Below, piece by piece: positions 15,838 through 23,840 of a DNA stretch of 64,000 nt (positions are counted from its first letter, which is position 1; each line of letters opens with the position of its first letter). The translations under genes and the position numbers were made by a program. The stretch covers positions 27,757-91,756 of the forward strand of contig JAIEOV010000046.1 in NCBI GenBank assembly GCA_019750135.1, in the 5' to 3' direction. The stretch is from Reyranella sp. GTDB lineage: Bacteria; Pseudomonadota; Alphaproteobacteria; Reyranellales; Reyranellaceae. The notes under the pieces were generated by a model, which ran no database searches, was not told the origin of the DNA, and worked only from the letters and a program-made list of their open reading frames with translations.

Positions 15838-17226
15838 ATGACCACCTACGCCGACTACAAGCCCCTCACCTTCCACGATGCGACCCGCCGTTTCACCGAC
15901 GGCAATGACAGCCCGCGCGCCTATCTCGAGCGTTGCCTCGAGACCATCGCCGCGCGCGAGCCCACGGTGAAAGCCCTCACCGCGATCAACGAGAGCGGCG
16001 CGCGCACCGCCGCCGACGCCAGCACCGAGCGCTGGAAGGCCGGCAAGCCTCTCTCGCCGATCGACGGCATGCCCGTCGCCATCAAGGACCTGCTCGAGAC
16101 CAGGGACATGCCAACCGAGATGGGCTGCGTTGCGATGAAGGGGAACTTCCCCAAGCGCGACAATGCCGGCGTGTGGGCGCTGCGCCAGGCGGGCGCGGTG
16201 ATCCTCGCCAAGACGGTGACGGCGGAACTGGGCGGCTCGCATCCCGGCCCGACCACCAATCCGTTCGATGCCAGGCGCACGCCCGGCGGCTCGTCGTCGG
16301 ACTCGGCGGCGGCTGTCGGCGCCAACATGGTGCCGGTGGCGATCGGCACCCAGGTCGGCGGCTCGATCATTCGGCCGGCCGCTTATTGCGGGAACTTCGC
16401 GCTGAAGCCGACGCAGGGCGGCATCAATCGCGGCGAGCGGCTGGCCACCAGCCAGAGCACCCATGGTCCGCACGCCGGCTGCCTGGAAGACATGTGGCAG
16501 ACGGCGATCGAGCAGGCCAAGCGCTGCGGCGGCGACCGCGGCTCGCTCGGCCTGATCGGCCCCGACACGCTGCCCGCCGCCATAAAGCCCAACCGTCTGA
16601 TCGTGCTCGAGACCGAAGGCTGGCCCGAGGTCGACGCCGCCACCAGGGAAGCCTTCACCAAGCTGCTCGGCCAGTTGACGGCGGCCGGCGTCACGCTGAT
16701 CCGCCGCACCGACCATCCCTTCGTCGAGGCGCTGGAAAAGGCGATCGCCAACGGTCGCGCCGTGTGCGGCGCCGTCACCGCCTGGGAGAACCGCTGGTAC
16801 CAGCGCGGCATGCTCGACGCCGCGCCCGACGGCCTCAGCGAGCGCGCGAAGTCGACTCTGCTGAAGGCCGAGGCGATGACGCCCGACGACTATCGCAGCG
16901 GGCTGCTCGCCCGCCAGCAGGCTCAAGTCGCTCATGCCGCCGTGGCCCAATTCGCCGACGCCGCGATCACGCTCAGCTGCCCCGGCCCGGCGCCGATCTG
17001 GGCGGGCGACGAGCCCGGCAAGCCGCTGGCGCCGCGGCCGACCGGCGACTTCGTGTTCAACGCGCCCTCCTCCATGCTGTTCGCGCCGGTCGTCACCGTG
17101 CCGCTGATGAGCGTCGGCGGCCTGCCGGTCGGCGTGCAGCTGATGGGCCAGCAGCATGAAGACGCGCGCATGACCGGCCTCGCACGCTGGTTCGGCGAGA
17201 ACCTGAAGCGGATCGCCGTGGCCTGA
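15838..17226 (+). CDS. Amidase signature family enzyme
   Basis: The 462-residue enzyme has the full amidase-signature catalytic set: Lys83 in PVAIKDLLE, cis-Ser152 in the GGSSSDSAAAV motif, and nucleophile Ser176 in IGTQVGGSIIRPA. Spacing between the two serines (24) is canonical. Such enzymes hydrolyse carboxylic amides to acid and ammonia. There is no glutamine-channel partner (gatB/gatC) and no signal peptide, so a cytoplasmic catabolic amidase is likely. The C-terminal region (FAPVVTVPLMSVGGLPVGVQLMGQ) is typical. The following gene starts three bases after the stop, implying cotranscription with a beta-lactamase-fold hydrolase. Confidence 0.94.
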   Translation: MTTYADYKPLTFHDATRRFTDGNDSPRAYLERCLETIAAREPTVKALTAINESGARTAADASTERWKAGKPLSPIDGMPVAIKDLLETRDMPTEMGCVAMKGNFPKRDNAGVWALRQAGAVILAKTVTAELGGSHPGPTTNPFDARRTPGGSSSDSAAAVGANMVPVAIGTQVGGSIIRPAAYCGNFALKPTQGGINRGERLATSQSTHGPHAGCLEDMWQTAIEQAKRCGGDRGSLGLIGPDTLPAAIKPNRLIVLETEGWPEVDAATREAFTKLLGQLTAAGVTLIRRTDHPFVEALEKAIANGRAVCGAVTAWENRWYQRGMLDAAPDGLSERAKSTLLKAEAMTPDDYRSGLLARQQAQVAHAAVAQFADAAITLSCPGPAPIWAGDEPGKPLAPRPTGDFVFNAPSSMLFAPVVTVPLMSVGGLPVGVQLMGQQHEDARMTGLARWFGENLKRIAVA

Positions 17227-17229
17227 TCC

Positions 17230-18963
17230 ATGCCAGCGGCCCCGGGCGCCCCGACGATCACGGCCATCGCGCCGGAGCTGGACACTCTCGCCGCCGAGGC
17301 GATGGCGGAGTGGAAGGTGCCGGGCCTCGCCCTCGCCGTCGTCCACAATGGCGAGACGGCGCTGCTCAAGGCCTACGGCCAGCGCGACGTCGAAGCCGGC
17401 CTGCCGGTGACGACCGACACGCAGTTCCTGATCTGCTCGATCACCAAGACGTTCACCGCCACCGGCCTGGCGCTGTTGGCCGACGAGGGCCGCCTCGACT
17501 GGACCAAGCCCGTGCGCGACTACGTTCCGGAATTCCGCCTGCACGACGCCGTCGCCACCGACCGCATCACGGTGCGCGATCTGCTGTGCCATCACAGCGG
17601 CCTGCCGCGGCACGACTGGGTCTGGATGCCGGGCGATGTCGCGCCCAAGCAGATGCTGGCCGCGCTGCGCCACATCGAGCCGAGCCGGGACCTCCGGACG
17701 ACCTGGCAGTACAGCAATCTCGGCTACAACGCGGCCGGCATCGTCGCCGAGCGGACGAGCGGGCAGAGCTGGGAGGAGTTCACGCGGACGCGGCTGGCCG
17801 AACCGCTGGGCATGCCGGTGACGTTCACGACCGAGGACCTGGCGGCCGCTGAGAATGCGGCGGCCCCTTACTCCACGTATCGCGACGAACGCCAGCGCAG
17901 CAGGCTCTGGCCCATCCGGGCCACGGCTGCCGGGGCCATCAACACGTCGATCGCCGCCATCGCCAACTGGATGACGTTCCTGCTGGGCGAAGGCGAGTAC
18001 AAGGGCGTGCGGCTGCTGTCGGCAGCGCGCATTCGCGAGCTGCAGGCGCCGCGCGTCCACGTGTCGGCGCCGGAATTCGCCGAGTTCGGCCACAACCACT
18101 ACGGCCTCGGTTTCGGCTCCCACACATATCGCGGCGAGCAGGTGGTGGGACATTCCGGCGGCTGGATCGGCTGGAGCACGTTGATGCGGCTGATGCCCCA
18201 CCGGAAGCTGGGCGTCGCCGTGTTCACCAACTGCGGCGGCGCGCCGGTACACAGCATCCTGATCAACCACATCTTCGATCGCCTGTGCAGCCACGAGCCG
18301 GCGCCGTGGCTCGATCGGCTGCGCGATCTGCGCCGCAAGGCCCTGGCGCAACAGGCGACCGACGAGGAGACGCAGAAGAGTGCGCGCAAGCCGAACACGC
18401 GGCCGAGCCACGATCCGGTCGACTACGCCGGCCACTACGAACATCCCGCCTACGGACGAATGATCATCGCGGCGAAGGACGGCGACCTGCAGTGGGCCTG
18501 GCGCGGCATGTCGGCGCCGCTGTCTCACCGCCACTACGATACGTTCGAGCTGCCGCGCGTTCCCTTCGATCTGAATCCGGACCGCCTGGCGATCTCCTTC
18601 ACCACCGACCGCGACGGCAACATCGCAAGCCTCTCCGCCCAGCTCGAGACGATGGTACCCGACATCGTCTTCAAGCGCGCGCCGGCCGGCGAGTGCCTGG
18701 ACGACGCCTTCCGCAAGGCCTGCGTCGGCCGCTACCGGCATGGATCGACGGTCCATGTCGTCGCGCAGGAGGCCGACGGCCAGCTGACGCTCAAGCCGGA
18801 CTTCCAGCCGCTGTACCACCTCAGCCCCTACCAGGGCACAACCTTCAACATCGCCGAGCTCGAAGGATTTCGCGTGGAGTTTCGGCGCGGCCCCGAGGGT
18901 AAGATCCACGAGCTTGTCTTCCACCAGCCCAACGGCACCTTCATCGCCAAACCGGACACATAG
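17230..18963 (+). CDS. Beta-lactamase-fold serine hydrolase with C-terminal DUF3471-like domain
   Basis: This 577-residue protein has the class C beta-lactamase/esterase motifs: Ser70-x-x-Lys73 in CSITKTFT, Tyr161-Ser-Asn in WQYSNLGYN, and His308-Ser-Gly in VGHSGGWIG. The first 380 residues form the catalytic domain. The rest includes DYAGHYEHPAYGRMII and later beta segments typical of DUF3471-type C-terminal domains. There is no signal peptide, unlike penicillin-binding proteins, which suggests an intracellular esterase or peptidase rather than antibiotic resistance. It lies in a run with an upstream amidase and a downstream alpha/beta hydrolase (three hydrolases within a few bases of each other). 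Confidence 0.9.
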   Translation: MPAAPGAPTITAIAPELDTLAAEAMAEWKVPGLALAVVHNGETALLKAYGQRDVEAGLPVTTDTQFLICSITKTFTATGLALLADEGRLDWTKPVRDYVPEFRLHDAVATDRITVRDLLCHHSGLPRHDWVWMPGDVAPKQMLAALRHIEPSRDLRTTWQYSNLGYNAAGIVAERTSGQSWEEFTRTRLAEPLGMPVTFTTEDLAAAENAAAPYSTYRDERQRSRLWPIRATAAGAINTSIAAIANWMTFLLGEGEYKGVRLLSAARIRELQAPRVHVSAPEFAEFGHNHYGLGFGSHTYRGEQVVGHSGGWIGWSTLMRLMPHRKLGVAVFTNCGGAPVHSILINHIFDRLCSHEPAPWLDRLRDLRRKALAQQATDEETQKSARKPNTRPSHDPVDYAGHYEHPAYGRMIIAAKDGDLQWAWRGMSAPLSHRHYDTFELPRVPFDLNPDRLAISFTTDRDGNIASLSAQLETMVPDIVFKRAPAGECLDDAFRKACVGRYRHGSTVHVVAQEADGQLTLKPDFQPLYHLSPYQGTTFNIAELEGFRVEFRRGPEGKIHELVFHQPNGTFIAKPDT

Positions 18964-18972
18964 GAGCTGACC

Positions 18973-19914
18973 ATGGACAAGGGACCTCCGGCTCGCCGCG
19001 ACATTCTCAAGGGCACGGCCGCCGCCGGCGCGGTGGGCCTCGCCGCCACGGCCCACGCCGCCGGCACGCCCGCCTACGATCCGAACGCCCGGTTCGATCT
19101 CGCCGTCAGCGAGGTCGAGCTGCGCAAGAACAGCGCGGGCCGCATGCTGATGGCGCGGATCTATCAACCCAAGGGGCCGGGTCCCTTCCCGACCGTGCTC
19201 GACCTTCACGGCGGCGCCTGGAACCGCAAGGACCGCTTCGCCGAGGAGCCGATGGACCGCGCGCTGGCGGCGAGCGGCCTGCTGGTCGTCGCCGTCGACC
19301 TCACCGTGTCGCCCGAGGCGCCTTATCCCGCCTGCGTGGCCGACGCCAACTGGTCGGTGCGCTGGCTGAAGGCCAACGCCGCCAAATGGAACGGCGACGG
19401 CACGAAGATCGGCGTCTACGGCTCGTCGAGCGGCGGGCACGTGGCGGAGCTGCTGGCGCTCAGGCCGCACGATCCGCGCTATGGCGCGATCCCGTTCGAC
19501 GGCGCGCCAGGGGTCGATGCCAGCGTGGCCTGGGTGGCGATGCGTTCGCCCGTCAGCAACACCGCGGCGCGCTACGCGAATGCCGAGCGGCGCAAGAACG
19601 AAGGCATGATCAAGAACAACAAGATGTTCTTCATGCCGTGGGAGACGATCCACGAAAGCAATCCGCAGGAGATCCTCGAACGCAAGGAGAAGGTCAGCCT
19701 GCCGCCGCTGCTCATCATGCAGGGCGCGCTCGACGACAACGTGCTGCCGGAAATGCAGCAGAAATTCGCCGAGACTTACCGGGCGGCCGGCGGCGTCTGC
19801 GAGTACCGCCTGTTCGAGAACTCCGTCCACGAATGGGTCGCCGAGCCCGGCCCGCAGACTGACAAGGCACGCGAGGTGGCAAAGGAATTCCTCGCGCGGC
19901 AGCTCAAGGGCTAG
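18973..19914 (+). CDS. Exported alpha/beta hydrolase (esterase/BD-FAE-like)
   Basis: The 313-residue protein starts with a Tat-type signal (PARRDILKGTAAAGAVGLAAT, cleavage near AHA). The alpha/beta hydrolase core shows the oxyanion motif LHGGAW (79-83), nucleophile Ser152 in VYGSSSGGH, an acid at Asp254/255 in GALDDNV, and His286 in NSVHEW. This arrangement fits the BD-FAE/hormone-sensitive-lipase-like esterases. It would act in the periplasm on ester substrates. The start lies nine bases after the preceding hydrolase stop. The 3' end is one base from the convergent VOC gene. Confidence 0.9.
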   Translation: MDKGPPARRDILKGTAAAGAVGLAATAHAAGTPAYDPNARFDLAVSEVELRKNSAGRMLMARIYQPKGPGPFPTVLDLHGGAWNRKDRFAEEPMDRALAASGLLVVAVDLTVSPEAPYPACVADANWSVRWLKANAAKWNGDGTKIGVYGSSSGGHVAELLALRPHDPRYGAIPFDGAPGVDASVAWVAMRSPVSNTAARYANAERRKNEGMIKNNKMFFMPWETIHESNPQEILERKEKVSLPPLLIMQGALDDNVLPEMQQKFAETYRAAGGVCEYRLFENSVHEWVAEPGPQTDKAREVAKEFLARQLKG

Positions 19915-19915
19915 G

Positions 19916-20335
19916 TCACTCCTCGTCGGGAATGCTCGCCGGATTCCACACGACCTCCCACAGGTGGCCGCTGGGATCGCGGAAGTAGCCGGCATAGCCG
20001 CCGTAGAAGGTGTCCTGCGCCGGCTTCGCGATCTGGGCGCCGGCACGACGGGCCTCCTCCATCACCTCGTCGACTTCCTGGCGGCTCGCCACGTTGTGGC
20101 CGATCGAGACCGATGCCGGGTTGCCTTTGGGTACGCCGCTGTCATGGGCGAGATCGTCTTGCGCCCAGATCGCGAGCCGCAGCCCGTCCGACAGGTCGAA
20201 GAAGGCGACCGCGCCGTGCTCGAACTCGCGGCCGATGATGCCCTGGGTCGGCAGGCCGAGACCGTCGCGATAGAAGACCAGCGACCGCTCCAGATCGGTC
20301 ACACCGAGCGTGACGACGGATATGCGAGGCTTCAT
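19916..20335 (-). CDS. VOC (glyoxalase/bleomycin-resistance-like) family protein
   Basis: This 139-residue single-unit VOC protein shows both beta-alpha-beta-beta-beta halves. The first is ISVVTLGVTDLERSLVFYRDGLGL followed by the FEHGAVAFFDLSDGLRLAIW segment. The second is ASVSIGHNVASRQEVDEVMEEARRAGA then YAGYFRDPSGHLWEVVWNP. Typical metal ligands of the fold (a His/Gln at strand 1 and Glu near the end, WEVVW) are partly present. The substrate cannot be inferred. It is convergent with, and practically touches, the esterase gene. Confidence 0.9.
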   Translation of the reverse strand: MKPRISVVTLGVTDLERSLVFYRDGLGLPTQGIIGREFEHGAVAFFDLSDGLRLAIWAQDDLAHDSGVPKGNPASVSIGHNVASRQEVDEVMEEARRAGAQIAKPAQDTFYGGYAGYFRDPSGHLWEVVWNPASIPDEE

Positions 20336-20398
20336 GGTTGTCTCCGGGCACTGCGGGTGGTTTCGCTCGGGGCAGTCATACGCTGAACAGGGTGAGTG

Positions 20399-21388
20399 AT
20401 GAGCGTTGGTTTGATGGCCCTTTTCGACGATATCGCGACCTTGGCCAAGGCGGCGGCCGCCTCGATCGACGACGTCGCGGGGCAGGCCGCCAAGGCCGGC
20501 ACCAAGGCCGCCGGCGTCGTCATCGACGACACAGCCGTCACGCCGCGCTATCTCACCGACTTCAGCCCGTCGCGCGAGCTGCCGGTCGTCGGCCGCATTG
20601 CGCTGGGCTCGCTGAAGAACAAGCTTTTGTTCCTGCTGCCGGCGGCCCTGGTGCTGAGCCTGCTGCTGCCCCAGGCGATCACGCCGCTCCTGATGCTGGG
20701 CGGCGCCTATCTCTCTTATGAAGGCGTGGAGAAGGTCTACGAGAGGCTATTCCCGCACGACGCGAGCGCCCACGAAGCCAGGCTCGAGACGGTGGCGATC
20801 GACGCGAAGACCTTCGAGGAGCAGAAGGTCGCGAGCGCCATCAAGACCGATTTCATCCTGTCGGCCGAGATCATGGCCATCACGCTGGCCGCCGTCCCGT
20901 CCGACAACTCCTTCACCCAGGCTATCATCCTTGCCGTCGTCGCTGTCGGCATAACGGCGGCGGTCTACGGCGTCGTCGCCCTGATCGTCAAAGCCGACGA
21001 TCTCGGCCTGGTGCTGGCACGCCTGTCGCCCGGATCGCTCGCGGCCGCGCCGTTGCGGGTGACCGGCCGCGCGCTCGTCCAGGGCATGCCCTATCTGCTG
21101 AGCGGCCTCGGCACCATCGGCACCGCGGCGATGATCTGGGTCGGCGGCGGCATCGTCCTTCATGGCCTCGAGGCGTACGGCATGGGCTGGCCGAGCCATG
21201 CGCTGCACGACGCCGGCGCCGCCGTCGCCCGCGCCGCTCCCTTCGCCGGCGCATTCCTGGCCTGGCTGGTGGAAGCCGCCGGCGCCGGCGTGGCCGGGAT
21301 CGTCGTCGGCCTGGTCGCCATCCCGCTCACCAGCCGCGTGCTGTCGCCGCTCTGGCGACGGGTGAAATCGGCGATCCGACGGCCTTGA
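20399..21388 (+). CDS. DUF808 family inner-membrane protein
   Basis: The 329-residue protein matches the DUF808 (YedI-like) family from end to end. It begins MSVGLMALFDDIATLAKAAAAS followed by SIDDVAGQAAKAGTKAAGVV, and continues with an FSPSRELPVVGRIALGSLKNKLL segment. Several hydrophobic helices follow (LLFLLPAALVLSLLLP, AIILAVVAVGITAAVYGVVALIV, LGTIGTAAMIWVGGGIVLHGL, AGVAGIVVGLVAIPL). DUF808 proteins are multi-pass membrane proteins of unknown function. ATG 20399 fits the family N-terminus; a GTG lies three bases upstream. It is a single gene. Confidence 0.92.
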   Translation: MSVGLMALFDDIATLAKAAAASIDDVAGQAAKAGTKAAGVVIDDTAVTPRYLTDFSPSRELPVVGRIALGSLKNKLLFLLPAALVLSLLLPQAITPLLMLGGAYLSYEGVEKVYERLFPHDASAHEARLETVAIDAKTFEEQKVASAIKTDFILSAEIMAITLAAVPSDNSFTQAIILAVVAVGITAAVYGVVALIVKADDLGLVLARLSPGSLAAAPLRVTGRALVQGMPYLLSGLGTIGTAAMIWVGGGIVLHGLEAYGMGWPSHALHDAGAAVARAAPFAGAFLAWLVEAAGAGVAGIVVGLVAIPLTSRVLSPLWRRVKSAIRRP

Positions 21389-21418
21389 TCGCGTCTCATT
21401 TGGCGGGCACCGGAGCTT

Positions 21419-23053
21419 ATGGCAATGCGACTGACATTTCGGATGGCCGCGGCGGGCGCTGCAATCTTCGCTGCCACGCTTGGGTGCGGTTCCCTTTACG
21501 CGCAGACGCAGCAGCAGGTGGACGCCTGCGAAGGCAAGGGCAATGCGCCAATCGATGCCGTGATCGGCGGCTGCTCGGCGCTCATTCAATCGGGCAGCTA
21601 TGCCGGCCGGGATCTCTCCACGGTCCTCATCATTCGCGCGATCGCCCATCAGCGCAAAGGCGACCTCGACCGCGCCATCCAGGACTACGACCAGGCGATC
21701 AAGCTCGACCCGGGCAGCGCCATCGCCTCCTACAATCGCGGCGTCGCCTATGGCGCCAAGAAGGACTGGGAACGCGCCATCCAGAGCTACGATCAGGCGA
21801 TCAAGTCCAACCCCAACGACGCGTCCGCCTTCCGCAATCGCGGCGACGCTCACCTGGAGAAGCAGCAGGTCGACCGCGCCATCGGCGACTACGACCAGGC
21901 GCTGAAGCTCGACCCGCGCAACGCGACGACCTTCTACAGCCGCGGCCTCGCCTATGGCCGCACGGGACAATGGCGCCGCGCCATCGAAGACTACGACGAG
22001 GCGATCAAGCTCGATCCCAAGCTCGCCACCGCTTTCTACAGCCGGGGCTTCGCGCTCCAGAAGGAGAATGAGCTCGATCGGGCGATAAAAGACTTCGACC
22101 AGGCGCTCGTACTCGACCCCAACGATGCGTCGACCCTTGCCCTTCGCGGCTCGGCCTATCAGCGCAAGGGCGAAGTCGACCACGCCATCGAGGATTTCAC
22201 GCGCGCCATCGCGCTCGACGCCAACGATGCCGCGACCTTCCATAATCGCGGCGTCGCCTACAGCAGCAAGCGGCAATGGGACCTGGCCGTCCAGGACTTC
22301 GATCGCGTGATCAGGCTGCAGCCGGACGATGCCTCCGCCTTCGCCTACCGCGGCGCCGCGTATCAGCGCAAAGGCGAGCTCGACCGCGCCCTGCAGGACC
22401 TCGATCGGGCGATCGAGCTCGATCCCCGGCTGGCCGTCGCCTTCACCTATCGGGGGGTCGCCTACAGCACGCGGGGAGACTGGGGCCTGGCCATCCAGGA
22501 ATACACCCGGGCGATCGAGCTCAATCCCAAGGACGTCGCAGCCTTCTACAATCGCGGCATCGCCCACAGCCGAAAGCAGCAGTGGGACTCCGCTGCCCAG
22601 GATTTCGACCAGGCGATCCGGCTCAGTCCGGACGACGCGTCGGCCTACCGCAATCGCGGCCTTGCCTACCAGAAGCTGCTTCGGCTCGACGCCGCCGTCG
22701 CGGACTTCGACCGGGCGGCCGCGCTCAATCCGAAGGACGCGGCTGCCTTCGCCTTCAGCGGCGGCATCCATTTGCGTCGGGGCGAGATCGACCGCGCCAT
22801 CCAGGACTACGATCGAGCGCTGCAAATCGACCCGACCGATGCCACGACCTTCTATAATCGCGGCGTTGCCTACGGCAGTCGGAAAGAGTTGGATCGGGCC
22901 GTTCAGGACTACGATCAGGCGCTCAAGCTCGATCCGGGCTTCGCCGCCGCCTTATACGGCCGCGGCGTCGCCAAGGAGCAGCTGGGCGACAAGGCCGGCG
23001 CGGATGAAGACATCAACGCGGCGAGGAAGATCGACCCGGAGGTCGGGAAGTAA
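21419..23053 (+). CDS. Periplasmic protein of 14 tandem TPR units
   Basis: The 544-residue protein has a signal peptide (AAAGAAIFAATLGCGSLYA), a short cysteine-containing lead (DACEGKGNAPIDAVIGGCSALI), and then 14 consecutive 34-residue tetratricopeptide repeats to the C-terminus. The repeats are strikingly regular, of the type A-x-x-x-x-x-RG-x-AY-x-x-K-x-x-x-x-RAIQDYDQAIKLDP, with no insertions. Consensus-like regularity indicates a stable solenoid for protein binding. The N-terminal two-cysteine region resembles TPR proteins that start with a Sel1-like cap. No partner gene is adjacent. Confidence 0.9.
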   Translation: MAMRLTFRMAAAGAAIFAATLGCGSLYAQTQQQVDACEGKGNAPIDAVIGGCSALIQSGSYAGRDLSTVLIIRAIAHQRKGDLDRAIQDYDQAIKLDPGSAIASYNRGVAYGAKKDWERAIQSYDQAIKSNPNDASAFRNRGDAHLEKQQVDRAIGDYDQALKLDPRNATTFYSRGLAYGRTGQWRRAIEDYDEAIKLDPKLATAFYSRGFALQKENELDRAIKDFDQALVLDPNDASTLALRGSAYQRKGEVDHAIEDFTRAIALDANDAATFHNRGVAYSSKRQWDLAVQDFDRVIRLQPDDASAFAYRGAAYQRKGELDRALQDLDRAIELDPRLAVAFTYRGVAYSTRGDWGLAIQEYTRAIELNPKDVAAFYNRGIAHSRKQQWDSAAQDFDQAIRLSPDDASAYRNRGLAYQKLLRLDAAVADFDRAAALNPKDAAAFAFSGGIHLRRGEIDRAIQDYDRALQIDPTDATTFYNRGVAYGSRKELDRAVQDYDQALKLDPGFAAALYGRGVAKEQLGDKAGADEDINAARKIDPEVGK

Positions 23054-23060
23054 GCAGCGA

Positions 23061-23130
23061 AGCGCGGACCGCGGGCTCCCGCCCGCTCATGAATCATGAG
23101 CGCGCGAGGACGCGCGCGGTCCGGAAGACG
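23061..23130. repeat. REP-like palindromic element
   Basis: After the TPR gene, GCGCGGACCGCGGGC is answered about 50 bases later by CGCGCGGTCCGG, and the centre holds GCTCATGAATCATGAGC, an almost perfect palindrome. The order of parts (GCGGACC arm, hairpin, CGCTCATGA/TCATGA core, hairpin, GGTCCG arm) parallels the element at 1149-1203. A degenerate CCGCTCATGATTC fragment also occurs near 23755-23770. Confidence 0.65.
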
Positions 23131-23655
23131 AACATCATGAGCGGCCATGGCCTGGCGGCTCGCCTTGTCGAGCGTGTCGATTACGTTCCGCGGCAGGCCT
23201 GCCGGACCGAGGACGAGACTGAAGGTGTAGGCCTCGTAGCCCGGCACGCCGGCCTCGATCATGGTCGGGATCTCCGGGGCAATCGCGGCGCGCCTGGATT
23301 GGCAGAAGGCCAGGATCCTGAGTTTGCCCGCCTGGTGCAGTGATGGCATGCGTCGACGACGTCGCCACCAGCAAAGTGTAACCGTCGGGCTTCGCGTTCT
23401 TCACTTCCATGGCGCCGATCGAGCCTGCGGCGCCGGTCTTGTTGTCGACGATCACGGTCTGGCCGAGGTGGTGGGTCAGCTTGTCGGCGAACATGCGGCC
23501 GACGATGTCGGTTGCGCCGCCGGCCGGGAACGGCACGATCAGGCGGATCGTGCGATCGGGATACTTGGCATCGGCGCGCGCAACAGCGGGGGCTGCAAGC
23601 GCGCCGAGACCGGCCGCAAGCAGAGCCGTCGATACGACGTACCGCCAACCTCAAC
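23130..23655 (-). pseudogene. Decayed Bug/TctC-family receptor gene
   Basis: Minus-strand translation gives a signal-like segment (VVSTALLAAGLGALAAPAVARA). The start of a Bug receptor follows (YPDRTIRLIVPFPAGGATD, then IVDNKTGAAGSIGAMEVKNA, then GYTLLVATSSTHAITA). Around 23340 the reading jumps to another frame that carries the family's late segment (KLRILAFCQSRRAAIAPEIP, then GVPGYEAYTFSLVLGPAGLP). About 130 residues between these parts are missing. The start codon and the C-terminus are absent. The gene is therefore an internally deleted, truncated remnant next to a palindromic repeat. Confidence 0.85.
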
Positions 23656-23840
23656 TACGAACAGGAGTACTGTGAGCGGCGCCAGCATGCGCATTTGGAA
23701 CCGTCAGGTCGAGTCAGCGCACGCGGACCGTTCATCAATCATCCGGACCCTACTGGCCCGCTCATGATTCGAGTTCCTCTCCCCCTTGGGGGAAAGGAGC
23801 ATGAAGAAGACCACGGGCGAGCTGGAGGACCGTGACTAAG

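Noticed and set aside
17230..18963. Beta-lactam resistance gene
   Set aside because: Although the S-x-x-K, YSN and HSG motifs are those of class C enzymes, there is no signal peptide and the C-terminal extra domain fits esterase-type relatives.
15559..20046. An unbroken minus-strand frame of nearly 1500 codons opposite the amidase, serine hydrolase and esterase genes
   Set aside because: It lies antisense to three well supported genes with catalytic motifs. The translation is Arg/Gly/Ala-rich without domains, as expected for a high-GC shadow frame.
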